64,000 bases of DNA from URNF01 sp045634325 (GTDB lineage Bacteria; Bacillota; Clostridia; Oscillospirales; Acutalibacteraceae). The stretch is from the NCBI GenBank assembly GCA_045634325.1, contig JAZRAA010000034.1:75309-139308 (forward strand), given 5' to 3'. Positions 18,379 through 26,452 of the stretch are shown here, one piece after another; the first letter of the stretch is position 1, and each line of letters starts with the position of its first letter. Below the pieces are notes generated by a model. That model did not search any database and was not told where the DNA came from. It was given only the letters and a program-made list of their open reading frames with translations. The position numbers and the translations under genes were made by a program.

Positions 18379-19521
18379 ATGGCAAGCCTGTCTTTGAAAA
18401 ACATTTACAAACGCTATTCCGGCGGCGTTACTGCCGTGTCCGACTTCAACTTGGAGATTAAGGACAAAGAATTCATCATCATGGTCGGTCCTTCCGGCTG
18501 TGGTAAATCCACCACCCTGCGTATGATTGCCGGTCTGGAAGAAATCTCCGACGGCGAAATGTATATCGGCGACCGTCTGGTCAACAACGTTGCCCCCAAA
18601 GACCGTGACATCGCAATGGTGTTCCAGAACTACGCTCTGTATCCGCACATGACCGTGTTCGAGAACATGGCGTTCGGTCTGAAACTCCGCAAAACCCCGA
18701 AAGATGAAATCAAACGTCGCGTGGAAGAAGCTGCACGCATCCTCGATATTTCTCACCTGTTGGACAGAAAGCCGAAGGCTTTGTCCGGCGGTCAGCGTCA
18801 GCGTGTGGCTTTGGGCCGTGCTATCGTGCGTGAACCCAAAGTGTTCTTGCTGGACGAACCGCTGTCCAACTTGGACGCAAAACTCCGTGCGCAGATGCGT
18901 ACCGAGCTGTCCAAATTGCACAAACGCTTGGGCACCACCTTCATCTACGTTACCCACGACCAGACCGAAGCTATGACCATGGGCGATCGCATCGTGGTTA
19001 TGAAAGACGGTCTCATTCAGCAGGTGGACACTCCCCAGCATCTGTACGATATGCCTTGCAACATGTTCGTTGCCGGCTTCATCGGCAGCCCGCAGATGAA
19101 CTTCATCGAGTCGGTTCTGCTCAAAGAAGGCGACACTTTCTATGTGGAATTTGGTTCCGAGGATACCAAAGACACCCGCGGCACCAAATATCGCATTCCG
19201 TTGCCTGCTGACAAGAACAAAAACAACGTGTTGGATGAATATGTCGGCAAAGAACTCATCATGGGTATCCGTCCCGAAGACGTGCACGACGAGCCTCGTT
19301 ATATGGAAGAATTCGCAGACTGCAAATTCTCCGCTAACGTGGACGTTGCCGAGTTGATGGGTGCTGAAACCTATCTGTACCTGAGCACAGAAGGTTATAA
19401 CATCACCGCTCGTGTTGACCCCGCTTCCACCGCCCGTCCGGGTGACCGCATCGACGCTGTTATTGAGAACACCAAAATCCATCTGTTCGACAAAGACACC
19501 GAGTGCACCATCTGCAACTAA
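18379..19521 (+). CDS. ugpC: sugar ABC transporter ATP-binding protein (UgpC/MsmK type)
   Basis: This is the nucleotide-binding subunit that powers carbohydrate importers. The ATG at 18379 follows GGAGGT by 6 nt and gives 380 residues; an upstream in-frame ATG (18349) has no ribosome site. Walker A is GPSGCGKST (37-45), then the Q-loop VFQNY, signature LSGGQRQRVALGRA, Walker B VFLLDEPLSNLD and the H-loop THDQTEA. A C-terminal OB-fold (MOI/TOBE) regulatory domain completes the family architecture. It stands alone between promoter and terminator. MsmK/MsmX-type ATPases commonly serve several importers, so it is the natural candidate for the 1-10 kb system (inference). Confidence 0.94.
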   Translation: MASLSLKNIYKRYSGGVTAVSDFNLEIKDKEFIIMVGPSGCGKSTTLRMIAGLEEISDGEMYIGDRLVNNVAPKDRDIAMVFQNYALYPHMTVFENMAFGLKLRKTPKDEIKRRVEEAARILDISHLLDRKPKALSGGQRQRVALGRAIVREPKVFLLDEPLSNLDAKLRAQMRTELSKLHKRLGTTFIYVTHDQTEAMTMGDRIVVMKDGLIQQVDTPQHLYDMPCNMFVAGFIGSPQMNFIESVLLKEGDTFYVEFGSEDTKDTRGTKYRIPLPADKNKNNVLDEYVGKELIMGIRPEDVHDEPRYMEEFADCKFSANVDVAELMGAETYLYLSTEGYNITARVDPASTARPGDRIDAVIENTKIHLFDKDTECTICN

Positions 19522-19539
19522 ATTGCATAACGAAAAAGT

Positions 19540-19565
19540 CTCCGCACAAGCGGAGGCGTTTTTTT
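19540..19565 (+). terminator. ugpC terminator
   Basis: A 6-bp GC-rich stem (CTCCGC/GCGGAG, loop ACAA) is followed by GCG and seven T. Confidence 0.85.
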
Positions 19566-19594
19566 GCGCATTACTGACAGTTGCAATATGTATA

Positions 19595-20356
19595 TCACAC
19601 CTTGCAAAGCTTCATCAACAGCGTATGCGGTAACAATTTTGCCAATACGCGATAAATTTTAAATAACAACAAAGGTGTATATCTACCCTTGCCTTGCAAA
19701 GCACGTTTCAGCGCAGTTGCCGCCACTTTGTCGGGATTGGCATACGGCAAAGTATCAAATTGCTTGGAAGAACCGCGCTCGATACCCGCAACAGGCAAAA
19801 ACTCGGTATTCATCGGGCCGGGGCACAGTGCGAGCACGTGAATGCCGTGCGGTTTCAACTCTTCCCGCAAACCTTTGGAGAAACTGAGCACGTACGCCTT
19901 GGTGGAAGCATACACCGTCATACGTGGATTGGGTACAAACGCCGCAATGGAACATACGTTGAGCACTACACCGCCCTTTTGCATATACGGTAACACCAAA
20001 GCGGTCAATTCGGTCAACGCACGGCAGTTCAAATCCACCATATCCCCTTGCACCTTTGGGGGAAGTTCCTGCACATACCCCATTTTGCCAAAACCCGCAT
20101 TATTGATGAGCAAACGCACCTGCGGTTGCTCAGTTTTGAGCAAGTCGGACAACGAATTAAGGCTCTCTGCGGCGGTCAAGTCCATTGCCAAAATCCGCAC
20201 TTTACAAACGTCGCAGGCGACCGCCAATTCTTCCAACCGCTCACGCCGACGAGCAATCAACCAGATTTCATCAGCAGGCGCACCGTTTGCGGTGAGCGCT
20301 TTAAAAAAAGATTTTCCCAAACCGGCAGAAGCACCGGTCAAAATAGCTACTGTCAT
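19595..20356 (-). CDS. SDR family NAD(P)-dependent oxidoreductase
   Basis: This is a 253-residue classical short-chain dehydrogenase/reductase with cofactor motif TGASAGLG (7-14), NNAG (85-88), and the catalytic set Ser136, Tyr149, Lys153 (YASTK). The Arg-rich stretch after beta-2 (ARRRERLEEL) suggests NADP preference. The start is ATG 20356, because AGAGGTGG lies just upstream; the in-frame GTG at 20365 overlaps that ribosome site. It follows the beta-CASP RNase gene by 31 bp and is likely co-transcribed. The substrate is unknown. Confidence 0.88.
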   Translation of the reverse strand: MTVAILTGASAGLGKSFFKALTANGAPADEIWLIARRRERLEELAVACDVCKVRILAMDLTAAESLNSLSDLLKTEQPQVRLLINNAGFGKMGYVQELPPKVQGDMVDLNCRALTELTALVLPYMQKGGVVLNVCSIAAFVPNPRMTVYASTKAYVLSFSKGLREELKPHGIHVLALCPGPMNTEFLPVAGIERGSSKQFDTLPYANPDKVAATALKRALQGKGRYTPLLLFKIYRVLAKLLPHTLLMKLCKV

Positions 20357-20387
20357 TATTTCCACCTCTTATTCATCATCTGTCACC

Positions 20388-21992
20388 CTAACGCGACCAG
20401 CGCCGTGCGAGTGTTTTTATCTGTTCTGTGAAAGCGGCGATATCCTTGTTGGATATACCACGACTGTTTTTTGCGATTTCCAGCAAACCGGTTGCCGCCG
20501 CGACCAACGCTGTATATAACTGTGCGGCACGGTTGTCGGTATGCATCTCTTTCTTGATACGGGTACCGACCGTTTCGTGTTTTTCACCGGTCAGCAAATC
20601 GTAACTGCTGCCCGAAAAGGGCGCCACCGCTTCACAACCGAACCGTTCTTTGAGTATTCCGCACAAGGTTTCACACGCAGCCTCATCGCCGTGATTGACA
20701 AAAACGGTTTCGGGACGTTTGGTGAAAGCAGAAAACCAAGTAAGCAATCCATTTTGGTCAGCGTGACCGCTGGTGCCGTGCAAACTGAGGATTTCCGCTT
20801 GCACTGCAATATCCTCGCCGAAAATGCGCACGGTTTTCGCACCGTCCTGCAACTTTCTGCCCAGCGAATTTTCCGCTTGATAGCCGACGAATAATATGCT
20901 ATTCTCGGGCTTCCACAAATTGTGTTTCAAGTGATGGCGAATGCGCCCCGCTTCACACATGCCGCTCGCCGAAATAATGACTTTCGGTCGGCTATCGAAA
21001 TTGATGGCTTTGGAATCATCACTGCTCACCGAAAGAGTAATGCCGTCAAACCAAATGGGGTTGACACCCGCTTGCAACAAAGCAGTGGTTTCTTCATCAA
21101 AGCAAACAGGGTCGCACTGCAAGAAAATCTGTGTGGATTCCGCCGCCAGCGGACTGTCCACATAAACGGGGAAGTTACCGTATTTCTGCAACAAACCTTG
21201 TTGTTTGCACGCACGAATAGCAAACAGCAGTTCTTGTGTTCTGCCCACTGCGAAGGAGGGGATAATCACACTGCCGCCACGGTCAAACGTGCGGGAAATA
21301 TAGTCCGCCAGTTCCTCCACTGTGCTACGATGTGCACGATTTTCGTGCAAGCGGTTGCCATAGGTGGATTCCAATACCAGAAAATCCGCTTCCTCTACTG
21401 TTTGCGGGTCTTTAATGAGCGGTTGATTGGTGTTACCCACGTCACCGCTGAATGCCACTTTGCGCATTTCATCTCCCTCGGTCAACCACATTTCAATTGC
21501 GGCAGAACCAAGTAAATGTCCGATATCGGTAAAGCGAATTTCGACGTTCTCTGCAATCTGATACCGCTCGCCATATTCGCAACGATGGAACAAGCGCAAC
21601 ACACCCAATGCGTCGTTCATATCGTACACCGGTTCAACCGGCGCACAGTTATTACGCTGCGCTTTACGATTTTTCCATTCCGCTTCGGATTCCTGAATAT
21701 GTGCAGAATCTCGCAACATAATTTCACACAAATCCGCTGTCACGGCAGTGGTATAAATCTTACCCTTAAAGCCGTCCTTATACAACCGCGGCAACATACC
21801 CGAATGGTCCACGTGCGCGTGGGTCAAAAACACCGCTTCTATCGCCGATGCCGCCACCGGCAACGGTACGTTTTCAAACACGTCCCGTCCTTGCTCCATG
21901 CCGCAGTCCACCAAATACTGTGCACCGCCAACCGTCAGTAGCGTACAACTGCCAGTCACCTCATGTGCCGCGCCGATAAACGTCAGTTTCAT
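20388..21992 (-). CDS. MBL-fold beta-CASP ribonuclease (CPSF73-like)
   Basis: This is a metallo-beta-lactamase/beta-CASP/RMMBL nuclease of 534 residues, expected to cut RNA. The zinc motif is HAHVDHSG (His58, His60, Asp62, His63), followed by GHLLGSA, SGDVGN and ESTYGNRLHE. The beta-CASP insertion is marked by SFAVGRTQELL, and late motifs SGHADQ and VNHGDE complete the site. The ATG at 21992 follows GGGAGGTG. It differs from RNase J, which has a long C-terminal domain. Its physiological substrate is unproven. Confidence 0.92.
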   Translation of the reverse strand: MKLTFIGAAHEVTGSCTLLTVGGAQYLVDCGMEQGRDVFENVPLPVAASAIEAVFLTHAHVDHSGMLPRLYKDGFKGKIYTTAVTADLCEIMLRDSAHIQESEAEWKNRKAQRNNCAPVEPVYDMNDALGVLRLFHRCEYGERYQIAENVEIRFTDIGHLLGSAAIEMWLTEGDEMRKVAFSGDVGNTNQPLIKDPQTVEEADFLVLESTYGNRLHENRAHRSTVEELADYISRTFDRGGSVIIPSFAVGRTQELLFAIRACKQQGLLQKYGNFPVYVDSPLAAESTQIFLQCDPVCFDEETTALLQAGVNPIWFDGITLSVSSDDSKAINFDSRPKVIISASGMCEAGRIRHHLKHNLWKPENSILFVGYQAENSLGRKLQDGAKTVRIFGEDIAVQAEILSLHGTSGHADQNGLLTWFSAFTKRPETVFVNHGDEAACETLCGILKERFGCEAVAPFSGSSYDLLTGEKHETVGTRIKKEMHTDNRAAQLYTALVAAATGLLEIAKNSRGISNKDIAAFTEQIKTLARRWSR

Positions 21993-22022
21993 ACACACAC
22001 CTCCCACTCATTTCATATTTAG

Positions 22023-22051
22023 AGTATACCAAAAAAAGACCGCCGTTGCAA
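22023..22051 (-). promoter_or_regulatory. promoter of the beta-CASP RNase / SDR operon
   Basis: Minus strand TTGCAA (22051-22046), 17-bp spacer, TATACT (22028-22023). Confidence 0.75.
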
Positions 22052-22097
22052 TGCGTTTCAAAAAATATCAATATTTTGCACCGCGAATTAAATGTTT

Positions 22098-22133
22098 TGA
22101 CCCCCTATCTGACCCCCTATTTGACCCCCATAA
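22098..22133. repeat. three tandem 12-bp repeats
   Basis: TGACCCCCTATC, TGACCCCCTATT and TGACCCCCATAA lie head to tail in the intergenic region just upstream of the RNase promoter. The regular one-turn spacing could place a DNA-binding protein on one face of the helix; no protein is known to me for this motif. Confidence 0.75.
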
Positions 22134-22187
22134 ACACCCTTTTTCATCCTATTTTACCCTATTTTTCCCACCAATAAGCACAAAAGC

Positions 22188-22233
22188 AAAAATGCCGTAA
22201 CCCCTTGAAACACAAGGAATTACGGCATTTTTT
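22188..22233. terminator. bidirectional hairpin with internal stem
   Basis: AATGCCGTAA pairs with TTACGGCATT, with a second short CCTTG/CAAGG stem inside. A-rich and T-rich flanks lie on both sides. It separates the RNase promoter region from the tRNA element. Confidence 0.75.
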
Positions 22234-22236
22234 CTA

Positions 22237-22254
22237 TGGCCCGCCCGGAGGGAC
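22237..22254 (-). repeat. duplicate of the tRNA-Arg 3' end
   Basis: TGGCCCGCCCGGAGGGAC is identical to 22416-22433, the CCA end, acceptor and T-stem part of tRNA-Arg, in the same orientation and 179 bp away. No integrase or mobile genes lie between the copies. Confidence 0.9.
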
Positions 22255-22370
22255 ACAGCCGCTTTGCGTCTTGCGTCCTTTGCGGCATAGCCGCAGGACT
22301 TCGCGGCTATAAACAGTCCGCCGGACTGTTTCTTTCACGCCGCTCACCCTCTCAGGGTTCGAGTCCCTCC
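22247..22370. repeat. palindromic element with tRNA T-arm-like ends
   Basis: The 124-bp segment begins GGAGGGAC and ends GTCCCTCC, a perfect terminal inverted repeat. The right end, GGGTTCGAGTCCCTCC (22355-22370), is the tRNA-Arg T-arm in plus orientation. Inside are GCGGC-ATA-GCCGC (22282-22294) and a 21-bp palindrome AAACAGTCCG-C-CGGACTGTTT (22311-22331). I suspect a REP/MITE-like intergenic repeat, but family membership is from recollection of similar sequences in related gut genomes. Confidence 0.65.
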
Positions 22371-22375
22371 TTATA

Positions 22376-22414
22376 AAAAAAGAGAACACCACCTGTCGGT
22401 GATGTTCTCTTTTT
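22376..22414 (-). terminator. tRNA-Arg terminator
   Basis: AGAGAACA-C-CACC pairs with GGTG-ATGTTCTCT around TGTC, with A and T tracts on either side. On the minus strand it immediately follows the tRNA. Confidence 0.85.
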
Positions 22415-22415
22415 C

Positions 22416-22492
22416 TGGCCCGCCCGGAGGGACTCGAACCCCCAGCCTTTAGAATCGGAATCTACTGCGATATCCAATTTCGCCACGGGCGG
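22416..22492 (-). tRNA. tRNA-Arg, anticodon CCG
   Basis: A 77-nt cloverleaf: acceptor CCGCCCG/CGGGCGG, D-stem GCGA/TCGC, anticodon loop TTCCGAT (CCG, reads CGG), T-loop TTCGAGT, encoded CCA. The first anticodon-stem pair is G27/A43, a mismatch. The isotype is set by the anticodon. Confidence 0.93.
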
Positions 22493-22510
22493 ATGTTGAT
22501 AACGCCATTT

Positions 22511-22539
22511 ATTCTACACCATCAACCCATATTTTGCAA
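22511..22539 (-). promoter_or_regulatory. tRNA-Arg promoter
   Basis: Minus strand TTGCAA (22539-22534), 17-bp spacer, TAGAAT (22516-22511), 18 bp before the tRNA 5' end. Confidence 0.75.
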
Positions 22540-22598
22540 GCCTTTCTTTTCGACAACCTGTTTTTTTGCAATCTTGCGAATTTTTTTGTGATTTGCTA

Positions 22599-22627
22599 TG
22601 GAAATTTTCGGTAATATGCTTTATACT
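22599..22627 (+). promoter_or_regulatory. alpha-galactosidase promoter
   Basis: TGGAAA (22599-22604), 17-bp spacer, TATACT (22622-22627), a few tens of bases before the ribosome site AAAAGGAG. Confidence 0.6.
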
Positions 22628-22659
22628 GTTAAATAGGTACTAACAAAAGGAGTGTGGTT

Positions 22660-24840
22660 ATGTCTATTCAATACAATGCAGAGAAACAATTATTTACTCT
22701 CTCCACCAAAAACACCACCATGTCGTTCAGCGTAATCGACCATGGATACCTGTTCAGTCAATATTACGGTAAAAAAATCCGTGAAACCGATTTGATGCGG
22801 TTATGGCAACCTGCGACTTCGGGTTTCACCCCGTTGTATGACGGTGCTCCGGATTACCGCTTCGCGCTTGATGCCATCCCCACCGAATATCCGTCCTACG
22901 GCGGCGGCGACTACCGTTCTCCCGCCATTGGCGTGGAATTCGAAAACGGTAGCCGTCTTTTAGATTTGGTGTACCAATCCCACACCATCACCGACGGCAA
23001 CGTCGAACCCGAAGGTTTGCCCGGCCTGTCGGATGCTGACCAGACATTAGAGGTCACCGTTGTGGATAAATTCACCGGTCTTACTGCCGTGTTGCGTTAT
23101 GTTGTGTTCGAGGACATTGACATCATCGTGCGCAACTCTCGCATCATCAACAACACCGACGCACCCGTGTATATCACACGTGCGCTCAGTGCCAACCTCG
23201 ACTTGAACGAGGGTAAATACGATATGATTTCGTTGTACGGCGGTCACGCATCTGAACGCCAAATCTGCCGCGAACCGTTACGTCACGGCTCGCAGTCGGT
23301 GGGCAGCCGCCGTGGCACCTCCAGCCACTTCCACAACCCCTTTATTGCACTTGCCGCACCGAACGCCACCGAAAACAGTGGCGAAGTGTACGGCGTGTCG
23401 TTGGTATACAGCGGTAATTTCATTGCAAGTGCCGATGTGGATACCTGCAACAACATCCGTGTGCAAATCGGTATTAACCCCAATGATTTCCGTTGGAAAT
23501 TGGAAAAAGGCGAAACCTTCACCACTCCCGAAGCGGTGCTGACCTATTCGGATGCAGGTTTGAACGGCATGTCCCAAAACTTCCACAACGCCATTAAATA
23601 TCATTTGGGCCACACCAAATTCCGCAACAAAGCACGTCCCATCGTTATCAATAACTGGGAAGCTACCTATTTCGATTTCAACGAAGAAAAACTGCTCGCC
23701 CTCATCGAAAGTTGCAGAGGACTGGGTATTGATACCTTCGTTTTGGACGATGGCTGGTTCGGCCATCGTGATGACGACACCACCTCGCTGGGCGACTGGT
23801 TCATTGACAAGAAAAAACTGCCCAACGGTTTTACCCCGCTCATCGAAAAATGCGAAGAGCTGGGCATGACTTTCGGCTTGTGGTTTGAACCGGAAATGAT
23901 TTCCGAAGAAAGCGAATTGTATAAAGCACATCCCGACTGGTGCATGCGTCTGGAAGGCAGACCGTATTGCCGCGGCAGAAACCAGTTGGTGCTGGACCTG
24001 TCCCGTGACGATGTGCGTGACTATTTGGAAGAAACCATCAGCGAAATTCTTGCCAACTACCGCATTTCCTACGTCAAATGGGATATGAACCGCAATTTGA
24101 CCGATGCGTATTCCTCTCTGTTGCCCGCCGACAGACAACCGGAGATTTTCCACCGCTATGTGTTAAACCTCTACAAACTGCTCGGCAACCTGACCGAACG
24201 CTTCCCCGATGTGTTGTTTGAGGGCTGTTCGGGCGGAGGCGGTCGATTTGACATGGGTATGCTGTACTATGACCCGCAAATCTGGACCAGTGACAACACC
24301 GACGCCATTGAACGACTGAAAATCCAGTACGGCACCTCTCTGGTGTATCCGCCGCAGGCGATGTCTGCGCACGTGTCTGCCTGCCCGAACCATCAGGTGT
24401 GGCGTGCTACCCCGTTCTCTACTCGTGCTTCAGTCGCTATGAGCGCTACTTTCGGTTATGAACTCAATCCGCTGTCCTTGTCCGAAGCAGAGCGTGCAGA
24501 AATTGCCTCGCAAACGGCTTGGTATCACCAAGTCCAGCCGCTCATTATGGACGGTGATTTCTACCGTATCGAAAGCCCGTTTGAAGAAAACAGCTGTTGC
24601 TGGATGACGGTGAGCAAAGATAAATCCTCTGCGATTGTCACTTACGTACAAAAGCTGTACTTCATCTACTGGCACCGCCACATCAAATTGGTCGGTCTCG
24701 ACCCGCAAGCCACCTATCGTGTCACGCTGGAAAACAACGTGATTGGTGAATGCGGCGGCGACGAATTGATGTATGCCGGTCTCGCCGTTCCGAATTGCTT
24801 CGACTTCGGTGTGAAAGTATTTACGCTGGAAAAAATCTGA
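22660..24840 (+). CDS. alpha-galactosidase, GH36
   Basis: It hydrolyses terminal alpha-1,6-galactosides such as raffinose or melibiose. The 726-residue product has an N-terminal beta-sandwich and a TIM barrel with NNWEATYFDFNEEKL and LDDGWFGHRDDD. The nucleophile is Asp475 in KWDMNR and the acid/base is Asp545 in TSDNTDA. CSGGGGRFDMGMLYYDPQ is also typical. The ATG at 22660 follows AGGAG by about 7 nt. There is no signal peptide, so the enzyme is cytoplasmic and acts on imported oligosaccharide. No transporter gene is adjacent, so it may depend on importers elsewhere. Confidence 0.96.
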   Translation: MSIQYNAEKQLFTLSTKNTTMSFSVIDHGYLFSQYYGKKIRETDLMRLWQPATSGFTPLYDGAPDYRFALDAIPTEYPSYGGGDYRSPAIGVEFENGSRLLDLVYQSHTITDGNVEPEGLPGLSDADQTLEVTVVDKFTGLTAVLRYVVFEDIDIIVRNSRIINNTDAPVYITRALSANLDLNEGKYDMISLYGGHASERQICREPLRHGSQSVGSRRGTSSHFHNPFIALAAPNATENSGEVYGVSLVYSGNFIASADVDTCNNIRVQIGINPNDFRWKLEKGETFTTPEAVLTYSDAGLNGMSQNFHNAIKYHLGHTKFRNKARPIVINNWEATYFDFNEEKLLALIESCRGLGIDTFVLDDGWFGHRDDDTTSLGDWFIDKKKLPNGFTPLIEKCEELGMTFGLWFEPEMISEESELYKAHPDWCMRLEGRPYCRGRNQLVLDLSRDDVRDYLEETISEILANYRISYVKWDMNRNLTDAYSSLLPADRQPEIFHRYVLNLYKLLGNLTERFPDVLFEGCSGGGGRFDMGMLYYDPQIWTSDNTDAIERLKIQYGTSLVYPPQAMSAHVSACPNHQVWRATPFSTRASVAMSATFGYELNPLSLSEAERAEIASQTAWYHQVQPLIMDGDFYRIESPFEENSCCWMTVSKDKSSAIVTYVQKLYFIYWHRHIKLVGLDPQATYRVTLENNVIGECGGDELMYAGLAVPNCFDFGVKVFTLEKI

Positions 24841-24893
24841 TAAAAACGTACGCTTTTCCGTGCAGGGAAAGCGGGCGTGTTGGGAAAATACAG

Positions 24894-24925
24894 TTGACTA
24901 TACGAAGATTTCAGTATACTATAAT
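24894..24925 (+). promoter_or_regulatory. candidate coaX promoter
   Basis: TTGACT (24894-24899) precedes two overlapping -10 candidates, TATACT (24915-24920, 15-bp spacer) and TATAAT (24920-24925, 20-bp spacer). Neither spacing is ideal. Confidence 0.45.
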
Positions 24926-24949
24926 GGTGAATTTTTAGGAGGTGGTCGT

Positions 24950-25714
24950 ATGTTACTGGCTATCGATATGGGCAACACCAATATCACGGTGGGTGTGTTT
25001 GACGGTAAAACCTTGCTGCTCGAATCCCGCCTTTCCACTGAACGCAACAAAATGGGTGACCAATATGCCATTGACCTTTGTAACATCTTTTCCCTCTATC
25101 ATATAGACCGCACCGCTTTTGACGGCGCGATTATTTCGTCGGTTGTGCCGCCGCTGGACCACGCCATGCGCAAAGCAGTGGAGCAAGCCATCGGTATCCG
25201 TCCGTTACAGGTGGGGCCCGGCACCAAAACCGGTATCAATATTCGTATTGACAACCCCGCACAATTGGGCGCCGATTTGTTGGTGGGCGCAGTAGCGGCA
25301 GCGGAGAAATATTCCACCCCCTGCATCATCTGGGACTTGGGTACTGCCACCACCGTTTCTGCGCTGGACAAAGACGGCGCATTCCGTGGTGGTGCCATTT
25401 TGGCAGGTATTTTTACCTCAATTGACTCATTGAGCAACAGCACCTCGTTATTGCCGCGTATCCGTTTAGAAGCGCCTCCGCGTGCTATCGGTAAAAACAC
25501 CGTGGAATGTATGCAATCGGGTGTCGTATTCGGTACGGCAGCTTTAATCGACGGCATGTGCGACCGTTTCATGGCGGAATTGGGCGAAGATGCCCACATC
25601 ATTGCAACCGGCGGCTTAGCACGTGAAGTCGTACCGCATTGCCGACACGCCATTCAATATGACGAACACCTTTTAATGGAAGGTTTACGCCTGATATACG
25701 AAAAAAACCGATAA
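24950..25714 (+). CDS. coaX: type III pantothenate kinase
   Basis: It phosphorylates pantothenate with ATP, the first step of coenzyme A synthesis. The 254-residue length fits CoaX. The ASKHA-fold motifs are DMGNTNITVGVFDG at the N-terminus, GADLLVGAVAA, DLGTATTVSALD, and the late ATGGLA. The ATG at 24950 is preceded by GGAGGTGG. The next gene encodes an ECF-type substrate-binding membrane protein, suggesting coupled uptake and trapping of vitamin B5. No panB, panC or panD is nearby. Confidence 0.96.
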   Translation: MLLAIDMGNTNITVGVFDGKTLLLESRLSTERNKMGDQYAIDLCNIFSLYHIDRTAFDGAIISSVVPPLDHAMRKAVEQAIGIRPLQVGPGTKTGINIRIDNPAQLGADLLVGAVAAAEKYSTPCIIWDLGTATTVSALDKDGAFRGGAILAGIFTSIDSLSNSTSLLPRIRLEAPPRAIGKNTVECMQSGVVFGTAALIDGMCDRFMAELGEDAHIIATGGLAREVVPHCRHAIQYDEHLLMEGLRLIYEKNR

Positions 25715-25825
25715 GTCGCAACCGCTTGTGCGGAGCAGTCGCAAGGCGTTCCAGCCAAAAGTCGCTTGCTTCTTATATATTACAAAACGCTGTATCTTTT
25801 ATGAACAGCAGTGGAGGTTACACGC

Positions 25826-26452
25826 ATGAGAAATCAAAAAATCCTACGCATGGTACAACTCGCCCTGCTCACTGCACTGGTTGTGGTGTTGCAACTGACA
25901 GGCACCTTTATCAAAATCGGTCCGCTGCCGCTTTCGTTGGTGTTGGTCCCGATTGTCATAGGTGCGTTTCTGCTCGGCCCCAAAGCAGGTGCATTTTTGG
26001 GTGGCGTGTTCGGTGTCATCACTATGGTGGCCGGCATCAGCGGTACCGATGTTTTTTCGTTCTTGCTGTGGAGCGGCAATCCCGTTTGTTTTGTGCTTAT
26101 CTGCCTGTTAAAAGCTACTTTGGCAGGTTTTGGCGCGGGTTTGATTTACAAAGGGTTAAACAAACTCTTTAGCGGAAAATATCTCACCCTGACCACCGTA
26201 CTCGCCGCAGTTTGCGCCCCTATTATTAACACCGGTATTTTTGTGTTGGGTATGCTTACCTGCTATTTTGGTACCATGTCCGAACTGCCATCTATGTTCC
26301 CCGATGCCTTTGGCGGTTTTGGCAGTGCGTTTGGCGTGGTGTTTATCGGTCTGGCGGGCGTGAATTTCATTGGTGAATTCGCCGTCAACCTCATTCTTTC
26401 CCCCGCTGTGGTGCGGGTGGTGGACATTCTGTCGAAAAAAATTGCTCGTTAA
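25826..26452 (+). CDS. ECF transporter S component, probable pantothenate carrier (PanT-like)
   Basis: This is a 208-residue hydrophobic protein with about six membrane helices, the size and character of an energy-coupling-factor S component. It has the family-typical early run LALLTALVVVLQLTGTFIK and the loop GPKAGAFLGGVFG. GGAGG lies about 9 nt before the ATG. The energising EcfA/EcfT module is not in the window. Pantothenate specificity is inferred from the neighbouring coaX; riboflavin or another vitamin cannot be excluded. The stop codon at 26450-26452 directly touches the stop of the convergent M14 gene. Confidence 0.82.
   Translation: MRNQKILRMVQLALLTALVVVLQLTGTFIKIGPLPLSLVLVPIVIGAFLLGPKAGAFLGGVFGVITMVAGISGTDVFSFLLWSGNPVCFVLICLLKATLAGFGAGLIYKGLNKLFSGKYLTLTTVLAAVCAPIINTGIFVLGMLTCYFGTMSELPSMFPDAFGGFGSAFGVVFIGLAGVNFIGEFAVNLILSPAVVRVVDILSKKIAR

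Noticed and set aside
22237..22492. Direct repeat of the tRNA 3' end as att sites of an integrated element
   Set aside because: Only 179 bp separate the copies and there is no integrase or cargo. A full element is excluded, though a relic is possible.
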